A stretch of DNA of 13,167 nucleotides from JBCDIQ01 sp039024295 (lineage in GTDB: Bacteria; Bacteroidota; Bacteroidia; J057): the NCBI GenBank assembly GCA_039024295.1, contig JBCDIQ010000138.1:1-13167 (forward strand), in the 5' to 3' direction. The notes under the pieces were generated by a model that was not told the origin of the DNA, ran no database searches, and worked only from the letters and a program-made list of their open reading frames with translations. This document shows positions 1 to 6,011 of this stretch, one piece after another. The stretch's first letter is position 1, and every line of letters begins with the position of its first letter. The position numbers were made by a program, and so were the translations under genes.

Positions 1-194
1 AGCTCAATTAGGGTATAAAAATTTACTGTTTTACTAACACCTTCACCTCTAGAATAATCATAATCAAATCTACCGTCCCAATACTCTTTAACCCACCTTC
101 TAACTTTGAGTTGAGGTAAGGAAAGAATCCTTGCAATATCAGGAATAGAATAAACTCCTTCGCCTAATGATGGAATATCTGTAGTGAACTGCAT
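1..194 (-). CDS. DUF433-type putative antitoxin / DNA-binding protein, N-terminal part (runs off the left edge)
   Basis: An open minus-strand frame starts at an ATG at 194-192 and stays open for 64 codons to the window edge, so only the N-terminus is visible. It reads MQFTTDIPSLGEGVYSIPDI, followed by a helix-turn-helix-like stretch ending in QLKVRRWVKEYW (residues 29-40), then a short basic/aromatic linker and a segment close to NFYTLIEL. This order (G.Y.IP..AR.L.LP...VRRW, then F..LIE) matches the N-terminal MerR-like HTH of Bacteroidota DUF433 proteins of about 220 residues. Family knowledge: DUF433 proteins are often encoded next to a PIN-like (DUF5615) toxin; any such partner would lie outside the window, past the left edge. 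The gene and its upstream DNA are much more AT-rich than the rest of the window (about 30% GC over the first 60 bases), which hints at an acquired segment. The family call is by eye from 64 residues. An antitoxin role is inference. Confidence 0.6.
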   Translation of the reverse strand, partial: MQFTTDIPSLGEGVYSIPDIARILSLPQLKVRRWVKEYWDGRFDYDYSRGEGVSKTVNFYTLIE

Positions 195-407
195 AAAAAC
201 TAATAATGCTAATTTATGGTAAAGAATCAAGTTTAATATGAGAACAGCACCTAAAATACTGTACGAATTCTTATGCCTTTAGGACAAAAATTGTCATATA
301 ATAACCATCGGTCGCTCTATTTTAACAATAAAGTCGTGCGCTCTATCTGTTAGGTCGTATACTCAATATTTTTCTATATCAAATAATGTCCGAAGCAAGC
401 TTATCTA
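195..407. other. AT-rich intergenic region
   Basis: This 213-base stretch lies upstream of the DUF433-like gene and downstream of the S8 peptidase gene, both on the minus strand. I see no credible open frame. It contains a short palindrome at 283-295 and a direct repeat, CGCTCTAT, at 313-320 and 339-346. No convincing terminator hairpin with a U-tract follows the peptidase stop codon at 408, and no TAnnTTTG box is visible upstream of the DUF433-like start. The base composition is clearly lower in GC than the genes from position 408 onward, so a compositional boundary lies close to the end of the peptidase gene. Confidence 0.6.
283..295. promoter_or_regulatory. Short palindrome, possible operator of the DUF433-like gene
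   Basis: The sequence GACAAAAATTGTC has perfect 5-bp arms (GACAA/TTGTC) around a 3-base centre. It lies about 90 bp upstream of the start of the DUF433-like gene. Antitoxin-like DNA-binding proteins often bind palindromes in their own control region, so an operator is possible. However, 5-bp arms can arise by chance in AT-rich DNA, and the distance from the start codon is rather large. Confidence 0.2.
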
Positions 408-3056
408 CTAATTCCTCACCAATATGCGCGTTCCAGTTCCATCAGTTCCCTCCACCATCAGCACCCATATCCCTGATACGTCAGGAGCTGGAATACGGGC
501 AGAATTTCTGTTCAATGTGTGATGAGCAATCTGCCTGCCACTGAGGTCATACAAGATGGCACTTTTTAGAAATTGGGTAGAGCGAAGCACAAACTGACCA
601 GAAGCCGGATCGTGGTAATACCTCAGGCTCAATTCTGATTGAGGTGAATTCAGGCCAACTGTTGACTCCAATTGTACACAATAATCCTCGACTTCGCCGA
701 ATAAAAACACAGCGCAGGCCTCTGCAGAGGACGCAAAGCGCATGCTGACCCGCATGCGGCTTAGGCCAGGGGTAACCTGAGCGGGGAGGGTAATCGTCGA
801 TTCGACGGTGGTATCAGAAGTGACCCCCGAATCGAATACTTGTTCGCCGGGATCGGTGAAATCTCCATCTTGGTTCAGGTCAATCCAGATACGCCAGTAT
901 TCGTCTAGTTTGCCATCGGAAAAGCCTGGGTTCAGGCGAATGGGATAGGTTTCTCCGGCCCGCAGCAAGAAGCTGCCGTTTGTGAAGTTGCCATACCCGC
1001 CGTTTTTCCCGCTGACATTTACAAAATCTCCTACCTGAACGGCTTCAATCCATTCTTCCACCACATCAAGCGAGCGAGAGGGGCAATAAGTGTTAGACAC
1101 ACAAAATCCACAACCATCTGTACCCAACACTTGAATGGGGCTGAAAACACCGCCTGCACAAAATGGGCTCACACGGACTTCGTACCGCTGGCAGGGCTGC
1201 AAGCTATCTAACAACAGGAGTGTGTCTACCGACTTCTTTGTAGTCCATATACTATCCCCTTCAGCACGAAACTGAATCAGGTACAGAGCCGGACCAAATA
1301 TGCCATCCCAGGCGAGTGTGAGAGAAGTATCGGTGGCACTTTGAAGCGCGATTCGCCGGGGTGGCTTGCAGCAACCTCTTGTTTGCACCGTCCAGGTGCG
1401 AGAAAATTCACTGGTATCATTCGCACAAATTGACGCCACCTGGTATTCATAGGAAGTGCAGGAGGAGAGGGTGTTAAGAAGTAGCTGGGGTAAATTTGCT
1501 GTGCGGGTGTTCCATGCAGGGGTTCCAGCTTCCCGGTACCTCACCAAAAACCTGTTGGCATTTGACAACGATTGCCAACTCAGGGTAAGGGAAGTATCCG
1601 TTCCTCCTCCAGAGAAGAGCTTAAATGCTGCCCCGCAAGTAGACAGACTATCCCGAAACGCTCGGTACGCTAGCAAACTTTTGTAGGCATTAAGTCTGCC
1701 ATTTGAACTGACCTCCCCAGTAAGCCCAGGCAGGGTATCTACTCCCCGGAGGAGGGCATTTTTTTGCATCAGGGCAGCTACCTCGGGCTGGTTCCATTGG
1801 TAGGCCAACTGTAAGCTGTCTGCATCGGCCTGCAGCAGGGCAAGGGTGCCGCTGACCAGAGGCGATGACATGGAGGTGCCCGTCAGGTTTCGGTAAGTAC
1901 TATTCAGCCCAGCACTCAAAATGGCCGTCCCTGGGGCACCCAGGTCTACGTTTTGTGGCCCATAAGCAGCTCCAATGTTCCGGGTGTCCTCATCATCGGT
2001 ATTGGTGGCAATGATCAGAAAATTACTGGCGCAAGTGGCTGGCATATCACCATCCACGTCTACGTTGATGCCCAGGTTTGCAGTTGAAGCTACGCTTAAT
2101 ATACCCAGGCTACCGAGTGAGTCGTACATGGCACACCAGATGGGAAAATCTACCGATTGTCGGCGATCAACGCCAAAGGAGGAATTGGTCACAGTCACAA
2201 ATGCGCCTTCACGCCCGCCTGTCTCGTCATACCTGCGCCGTTGCTCGTACACATACACATATGCTTCGACTGCCACCGCTTCAGAGGTGGAAGAACCTGC
2301 AATCGGCATGACCGGTACATTCCAGCAAACACCTGAGATACCGGTAGAGTTGTCACCCCGGGCTGCCGCCAGTCCCTGAACATGTGTGGCATGCACGGCG
2401 GGGGGAGCGGGCATGAATCCACTGCTGTTGTAGCCGTTCCACCCATCCACATCGTCTACGTATCCATTAAGGTCTTCGTCGATGTTGTTGTTGGGGATTT
2501 CCTGCCGATTTTTCCAGAAAATCAGGTCCTCGTGGTTCAGGTCTGGCCCTTCATCTACAACGGCGATCACCACTGTGTCTCCCAGCGCAGTTGGGCCTCC
2601 TGTGGTCAGGTCCCAGGCTTCGGGTGCATCAATATCTGCATCAGCTGTGCCCCCGCTTTGGCCTGTGTTGTTCAAATGCCACTGGTCTGCGAATCTTGGA
2701 TCTGAAGGGAAGGTCGCTGTCGCCTGACGGGTATAAATACGGTGATTGGGCTGGGCCAGGTGTACTTCAGCCATTCCTCCCAACTGTTCTGCTAGTGCCA
2801 GCTCTTTTCCTACGATGGATTTACTTTTCAATAAATGGATGCCCCAACGGGGGGAGAGGGTGCGGGCCAGTCGTAAATTACGGGAAGCCAATGCGGGTGT
2901 TGCCAGGAAATCCGTTATTTCTCCGGCTGGCTGGAGCCAAATGATCAATTCGCCTGGTACCAGCTCTTCTTCTTGTCCATAAGCCTGATGGAGGGGCAAC
3001 AGCATCACAGCTGCCAGCACGCCTGCCTTGATCCATGTTGAAAAAGTATTTCGCAT
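408..3056 (-). CDS. Secreted S8 (subtilisin-like) serine peptidase with FN3, GEVED and T9SS sorting domains
   Basis: Predicted exported serine endopeptidase of 882 residues counted from the ATG at 3056-3054. That start is chosen because it gives a clean signal peptide (MRNTFSTWIK, then a hydrophobic stretch, cleavage near AYG|Q at residue 27); an in-frame ATG at 3071 is an alternative. The S8 domain covers about residues 105-475 with Asp168 (AVVDEG), His222 (HATHVQG), oxyanion Asn327 (STAN) and nucleophile Ser395 (GTSMSSP). All catalytic residues are present, but the surrounding motifs differ from the textbook D[ST]G, HGTHVAG and AAGN. Two fibronectin type III-like domains follow (about 474-560 and 563-648). 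A GEVED domain comes next (about 655-795) with WIDLNQDGDF and GEVEDY. A type A-like T9SS tail ends the protein (about 806-882), with HDPASGQF where YPNP..G is usual. The likely site of action is the cell surface or the medium. The gene is preceded by a terminator, so it is probably transcribed alone. Its substrate is unknown. Confidence 0.9.
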   Translation of the reverse strand: MRNTFSTWIKAGVLAAVMLLPLHQAYGQEEELVPGELIIWLQPAGEITDFLATPALASRNLRLARTLSPRWGIHLLKSKSIVGKELALAEQLGGMAEVHLAQPNHRIYTRQATATFPSDPRFADQWHLNNTGQSGGTADADIDAPEAWDLTTGGPTALGDTVVIAVVDEGPDLNHEDLIFWKNRQEIPNNNIDEDLNGYVDDVDGWNGYNSSGFMPAPPAVHATHVQGLAAARGDNSTGISGVCWNVPVMPIAGSSTSEAVAVEAYVYVYEQRRRYDETGGREGAFVTVTNSSFGVDRRQSVDFPIWCAMYDSLGSLGILSVASTANLGINVDVDGDMPATCASNFLIIATNTDDEDTRNIGAAYGPQNVDLGAPGTAILSAGLNSTYRNLTGTSMSSPLVSGTLALLQADADSLQLAYQWNQPEVAALMQKNALLRGVDTLPGLTGEVSSNGRLNAYKSLLAYRAFRDSLSTCGAAFKLFSGGGTDTSLTLSWQSLSNANRFLVRYREAGTPAWNTRTANLPQLLLNTLSSCTSYEYQVASICANDTSEFSRTWTVQTRGCCKPPRRIALQSATDTSLTLAWDGIFGPALYLIQFRAEGDSIWTTKKSVDTLLLLDSLQPCQRYEVRVSPFCAGGVFSPIQVLGTDGCGFCVSNTYCPSRSLDVVEEWIEAVQVGDFVNVSGKNGGYGNFTNGSFLLRAGETYPIRLNPGFSDGKLDEYWRIWIDLNQDGDFTDPGEQVFDSGVTSDTTVESTITLPAQVTPGLSRMRVSMRFASSAEACAVFLFGEVEDYCVQLESTVGLNSPQSELSLRYYHDPASGQFVLRSTQFLKSAILYDLSGRQIAHHTLNRNSARIPAPDVSGIWVLMVEGTDGTGTRILVRN

Positions 3057-3082
3057 GAGGGTATTTCTCATCCGAATAAACG

Positions 3083-3112
3083 CAAAGATTCTCAATCTGG
3101 CAGGCTGCAAAA
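3083..3112 (-). promoter_or_regulatory. Weak candidate promoter of the S8 peptidase gene
   Basis: Read on the minus strand, AATCTTTG (3090-3083) matches the Bacteroidota -7 consensus TAnnTTTG at all but one defined position. TTTTG (3112-3108) lies 17 bp upstream, near the expected -33 TTTG but with short spacing. The expected transcription start, near 3077, would give a leader of about 20 nt to the ATG at 3056. The site falls between the upstream terminator and the start codon, as a promoter should. The match is imperfect, so confidence is low. Confidence 0.3.
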
Positions 3113-3124
3113 TACATTCACAAT

Positions 3125-3158
3125 GAAAAAGCCCTCCTGAAACATCTCAGAAGGACTT
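3125..3158 (-). terminator. Rho-independent terminator of the acidic secreted-protein gene
   Basis: On the minus strand, a 12-bp stem (AAGTCCTTCTGA paired with TCAGGAGGGCTT) closes a 6-base loop and runs straight into a T-rich tract (complement of 3126-3130). In minus-strand RNA, both non-Watson-Crick positions are G-U wobbles. In plus-strand RNA they would be C-A mismatches, so the hairpin is oriented to end minus-strand transcripts. It starts about 20 bp after the stop codon at 3179. It therefore ends transcription of the acidic secreted-protein gene and separates it from the peptidase gene downstream. Confidence 0.8.
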
Positions 3159-3178
3159 TGCTGAAGAAACAAGCAGTG

Positions 3179-4144
3179 TTACTGGACCACAAGTTTTTTG
3201 TTGATGGCCTGCTCATTTTGCACAAGTTGCAGGAAGTACACTCCTTTTGCGATACCTGTCAAGTCAATTTGATTTTCATAAGCCCCTTCAAAATCTGGGA
3301 AACGCTCTTCATAAACAGACTTGCCCTGGGCATCCATGATGCGGATGGAAAGATCACCTTTTTCTTTGGCAAAGAAAGCCAGATTAAATTGTCCATTGCT
3401 GGGATTAGGATAGAAGGTCAGGTCTTCAACTTGAAGGGTATTCTCCAGGTTACTCACCCCTGCAGAGGATAATTGCTCTTTCTCATCTTCATCCAAGTCA
3501 TACATGACGTGCACCTGGATGGTCATCCGGTGAATGACTTGTTCGCCTTTGGCATCCGTCTCTTCCAGGATTCCCATTTCGACTTCAATTTGGTTTCGTA
3601 CCGTTTCAAAGGTTTTCATCACCCGTTCCATTTCTGCCTCCTCCATTCCGGCAGCCTTCATTTCTGCTTCTAGCCTGATTTGCATTTCCTCCATTTCGCC
3701 TTCTGAGCTTCCAAGCTTAAGTACACGGATGTTGGAAGCACCTTCTTCATTTATTTCTTCGTCCATTTCCACTTCAAAAACCCGAATGTCTCCAGTCTCT
3801 GCACCGTTTTCACGCGCTTCTTCAATGATCGCTTCAATTTGCGTTTGCTGCTCTTCGGACAAAAACTCCATGTTCCCTGAAGTTGAGTCGAAGTCTATTC
3901 CTTCTTTGAGGATTCGAACTTCTCGCTTCTCACCATCTGTCACTTCCACCTGAATGCCCTGCGCTTCCAACAGTTCATTTACGTTTATAGCTCCCTCTGT
4001 AGAGAAGGTGCTATCAAAGGTCTGGACCTGACCGTCTACATCTTGGACCACACGGATATGAACCTGCTGTGATTCCTGGGCATGGAGCATCAGGTTTAAG
4101 GTAAACAAGATGCCAAGGCTGAGGGTAATTACAATTTTTTTCAT
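3179..4144 (-). CDS. Acidic secreted protein with type A T9SS sorting domain, divergent from a two-component system
   Basis: Predicted exported protein of 321 residues of unknown function. The start at 4144 (MKKIVITLSLGILFTLNLML, signal cleavage near HA|Q at residue 22) is preferred. An upstream in-frame ATG at 4177 overlaps the -7 promoter box and would spoil the signal peptide. The mature region is strongly acidic. It contains recurring strand-like segments (HIRVVQDVDG near 29, EVRILKEGID near 75, DIRVFEVEMD near 119, NIRVLKLGSS near 138). These are followed by a Glu/Met-rich helical stretch (about 148-190) that could form a coiled coil. The last 80 residues are a canonical type A T9SS domain: YPNPSNGQF, then a central IRIMDAQGK and a final GVYFLQL..N..INKKLVVQ. 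It ends in a strong terminator. It is transcribed away from the adjacent histidine kinase, with a phased repeat array between them, so it is a likely target of that system. No enzyme motif is visible. Confidence 0.8.
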   Translation of the reverse strand: MKKIVITLSLGILFTLNLMLHAQESQQVHIRVVQDVDGQVQTFDSTFSTEGAINVNELLEAQGIQVEVTDGEKREVRILKEGIDFDSTSGNMEFLSEEQQTQIEAIIEEARENGAETGDIRVFEVEMDEEINEEGASNIRVLKLGSSEGEMEEMQIRLEAEMKAAGMEEAEMERVMKTFETVRNQIEVEMGILEETDAKGEQVIHRMTIQVHVMYDLDEDEKEQLSSAGVSNLENTLQVEDLTFYPNPSNGQFNLAFFAKEKGDLSIRIMDAQGKSVYEERFPDFEGAYENQIDLTGIAKGVYFLQLVQNEQAINKKLVVQ

Positions 4145-4174
4145 GATGATGAATATTGAATGATGTCGTTGATT

Positions 4175-4182
4175 CAAACATA
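4175..4182 (-). promoter_or_regulatory. Perfect Bacteroidota -7 box for the acidic secreted-protein gene
   Basis: Read on the minus strand this is TATGTTTG, an exact match to the Bacteroidota primary-sigma -7 consensus TAnnTTTG. It implies a transcription start near 4170 and a leader of about 25 nt before the ATG at 4144. No TTTG is seen at the usual -33 distance. Instead, the nearest GTTAA repeat (4205-4209) lies 22 bp upstream. This arrangement suggests a promoter that needs an activator bound at the -35 position. Confidence 0.65.
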
Positions 4183-4204
4183 CGGGAGGAGGCTATACGA
4201 GGTA

Positions 4205-4242
4205 GTTAATGGCGCGTTAATCTCTGTTAATGAAACGTTAAA
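4205..4242. promoter_or_regulatory. Four helically phased GTTAA repeats, probable response-regulator binding array
   Basis: GTTAAT occurs at 4205, 4216 and 4226, and GTTAAA at 4237. Successive spacings are 11, 10 and 11 bp, so all copies lie on one face of the DNA helix. OmpR/PhoB-family regulators typically bind tandem direct repeats with a pitch of 10-11 bp; PhoP and CpxR boxes are well-known examples with related GTTTA and GTAAA cores. The array lies between the divergent secreted-protein gene and the kinase-regulator operon, about -36 to -73 relative to the inferred start of the secreted-protein gene. Binding by the adjacent regulator is inference. Confidence 0.6.
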
Positions 4243-4330
4243 GTCGCAACTCCTTTGGAAGGGATGCAGTATCTTTATCATGTCGAGCCACCGTTAGCTG
4301 CCCTTCAGAACCTCCTAATGTTCTCGTCTT

Positions 4331-5890
4331 ATGAAATCAAGAAAACTGTATCTCATCATTTTCATTATGGCGGAAGCCCTGATTGGAATTGTCGTATTAC
4401 AAGTCTATTGGATACGCGAGGGACTGCTTCAGGAAAATGAGCGATTTGAGCTACAGGCGTCAAATGCGCTCCGAGATGTCAGTGCTCGATTGGAACAATG
4501 GGAGCTTGACCGCCAGGTGAAAAGAAGTCGCTCTTCTGTGAATGTACAGTTCAATGTCATGGGACAAGGCAAATTGACGGTTTCTGGAAATGGCCAGCAG
4601 CAGGAAGTGGTGATTGTCCAGGACAAGCACGGTCGGACTATATCTGTAGATCAACGAGGCGGATTGATTTCCAATGATGGCCTGGATTCGATCATCCAGG
4701 AAGAAGTCAGGGTGTTTGTGGAGGAGGGCCAGAAAAATGAGCCAGGAGAGTTAACAGAATTTTTGCAGGGATTGGAGGCAAATCCTGGCCTCACCCGAAT
4801 GATGGTCAGAGCATACCATCAGGTGGTGGTAAAAGAGAAAGCATTCGATGACCGGGTCAAAAAAGAGGAATTGGACAGCCTGATCAACCAAGTCTTGGAT
4901 GACAATGGCATTGACCACGACTATGAGTTCATGGTGCTCAAGGCCGGAAATCCTCAGCCCGTTTTGAAGTCAGAAGAAGCAGATGAAGAAGCCTTGCTTG
5001 AGTCTCCCATTCGTACCAACCTCTACCCCAGCTTTACCTCCCGCACGCCTAGCTACCTGAAAGTGCGTTTTCCGAATCAGCCGATGTTTGTTTGGAGGGG
5101 CATTGCCAGACAAGCCTTTGTTGCAGTAATATACACCTTATTGATTCTGGCGGGTTTTGCTTACACCCTTATCTCCATTCTCCGGCAGAAAAAACTGTCA
5201 GAGATGAAAAATGACTTTGTCAACAACATGACCCATGAGTTAAAAACGCCTCTAGCCACGATTTCCCTGGCAACAGATGCCCTCAAAACCCCTATTGTGG
5301 GGGAAGATGCTGAGCGGCGCGAAAATTACCTTCGCATCATCAAGGAAGAAAACCAACGGATGAACCGCCAGGTAGAACGGGTGCTTCAGATGGCACGGTC
5401 AGAAGTAAAACTGGAAAAAGTCCCTCTCCATGTGCACGAGTTAGTAGCCAAAGTAGCGGAACCCTTTCTGCTCCAGGTGAACCAGCGTGATGGAACCCTT
5501 TTGCTGGACCTTGAAGCCCAATTTGACCACCTACAAGGCGATGAAGTTCATTTAGGAAATGTACTGAGTTGCCTGCTGGACAATGCCAATAAATACAGCC
5601 CAGATGCGCCTCATATAAAGTTGAGCACTTACAATGAGGGCAAAAACCTGATCGTAGAAGTCGAAGACAACGGCATGGGCATCTCCAAAGCAGACCAAAA
5701 CCGCATATTTGATCGGTTCTATCGTGTGTCGACAGGCAACCTGCACGATGTAAAAGGCTTTGGCCTGGGACTGAGCTATGTTCAGGAAACCGTGCATGCC
5801 CATGGCGGGACCATCGAAGTAGAAAGCAAAGTTGGAAAAGGGAGTTTGTTCCGTATTCAGCTTCCGCTGCAGACTGTTGAGTCCCGCTAA
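4331..5890 (+). CDS. Membrane sensor histidine kinase (HisKA/HATPase)
   Basis: Sensor kinase of 519 residues that should autophosphorylate on histidine and pass the phosphate to the regulator encoded downstream. It starts at MKSRK followed by a transmembrane helix (about residues 6-27). A periplasmic sensor region of about 230 residues comes next, with no domain I recognise. A second transmembrane helix spans about 262-284. The DHp domain has the H-box NNMTHELKTPLATI with phosphoacceptor His302. The ATPase domain shows the N-box (LLDNANKYS, 415-423), G1 (VEDNGMGI, 444-451), F-box (FDRFYRV, 460-466) and G2 (KGFGLGL, 475-481). Every catalytic motif is intact. There is no HAMP domain; the second helix leads directly into the DHp helix, as in many Bacteroidota kinases. 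The gene is the first of a kinase-regulator operon and is divergent from the acidic secreted-protein gene. Its stop codon lies inside the first copy of a tandem duplication. The signal is unknown. Confidence 0.93.
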   Translation: MKSRKLYLIIFIMAEALIGIVVLQVYWIREGLLQENERFELQASNALRDVSARLEQWELDRQVKRSRSSVNVQFNVMGQGKLTVSGNGQQQEVVIVQDKHGRTISVDQRGGLISNDGLDSIIQEEVRVFVEEGQKNEPGELTEFLQGLEANPGLTRMMVRAYHQVVVKEKAFDDRVKKEELDSLINQVLDDNGIDHDYEFMVLKAGNPQPVLKSEEADEEALLESPIRTNLYPSFTSRTPSYLKVRFPNQPMFVWRGIARQAFVAVIYTLLILAGFAYTLISILRQKKLSEMKNDFVNNMTHELKTPLATISLATDALKTPIVGEDAERRENYLRIIKEENQRMNRQVERVLQMARSEVKLEKVPLHVHELVAKVAEPFLLQVNQRDGTLLLDLEAQFDHLQGDEVHLGNVLSCLLDNANKYSPDAPHIKLSTYNEGKNLIVEVEDNGMGISKADQNRIFDRFYRVSTGNLHDVKGFGLGLSYVQETVHAHGGTIEVESKVGKGSLFRIQLPLQTVESR

Positions 5891-6007
5891 CCGGTAAATA
5901 CTGTAAACCGAAAACTGTCAACTGACCACTATTCTGCTTCAGCTACAACCTATTGAATCCCGCTAGCCGGGAAAATACTGTAAACCGAAAACTGTCAAAT
6001 GACCACT
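5855..6007 (+). repeat. 76/77-bp tandem duplication covering the kinase stop codon and the intergenic spacer
   Basis: Two directly adjacent copies occupy 5855-5930 and 5931-6007. By eye about 66 of 76 aligned bases are identical, with one 1-base indel. Copy 1 carries the end of the kinase gene (VESR and stop). Copy 2 retains a non-coding echo of it that would read QPIESR and stop. The non-coding half is better preserved (about 46/50) than the half that is coding in copy 1 (about 20/26). The duplication lengthens the kinase-to-regulator gap to 121 bases; without it the gap would be about 45. Confidence 0.9.
5900..6007 (+). repeat. Degenerate heptamer repeat (ACTGTAA-like) nested in each duplicated copy
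   Basis: Inside copy 1, 5900-5930 divides cleanly into 7-base units: ACTGTAA, ACCGAAA, ACTGTCA, ACTGACC, then ACT. Copy 2 repeats the series at 5977-6007: ACTGTAA, ACCGAAA, ACTGTCA, AATGACC, then ACT. From memory, similar ACTGTCA/ACCGTAA heptamer strings recur between genes in some Bacteroidota, but I cannot verify that here. No function is evident. They lie just upstream of the regulator's start codon and could affect its expression. Confidence 0.6.
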
Positions 6008-6011
6008 CTCT

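Noticed and set aside
313..346. Direct repeat CGCTCTAT as a possible attachment or target-site duplication
   Set aside because: The copies are only 8 bp long and 26 bp apart, with no mobile-element gene or inverted ends between them; chance is likely.
1456..2982. Several plus-strand open frames of 70-134 codons opposite the peptidase gene
   Set aside because: They are antisense shadows of a clear multidomain gene, carry no recognisable motifs and overlap each other in different frames.
4145..4177. The upstream ATG at 4177 as start of the acidic secreted protein
   Set aside because: It overlaps the -7 promoter box and places a polar, His-rich stretch before an otherwise ideal signal peptide starting at MKK.
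5881..5970. Small GC-rich inverted repeats (such as CCCG-CTAGC-CGGG) as a terminator between kinase and regulator
   Set aside because: The stems are about 4 bp and no T-tract follows; read-through to the regulator gene is more plausible.
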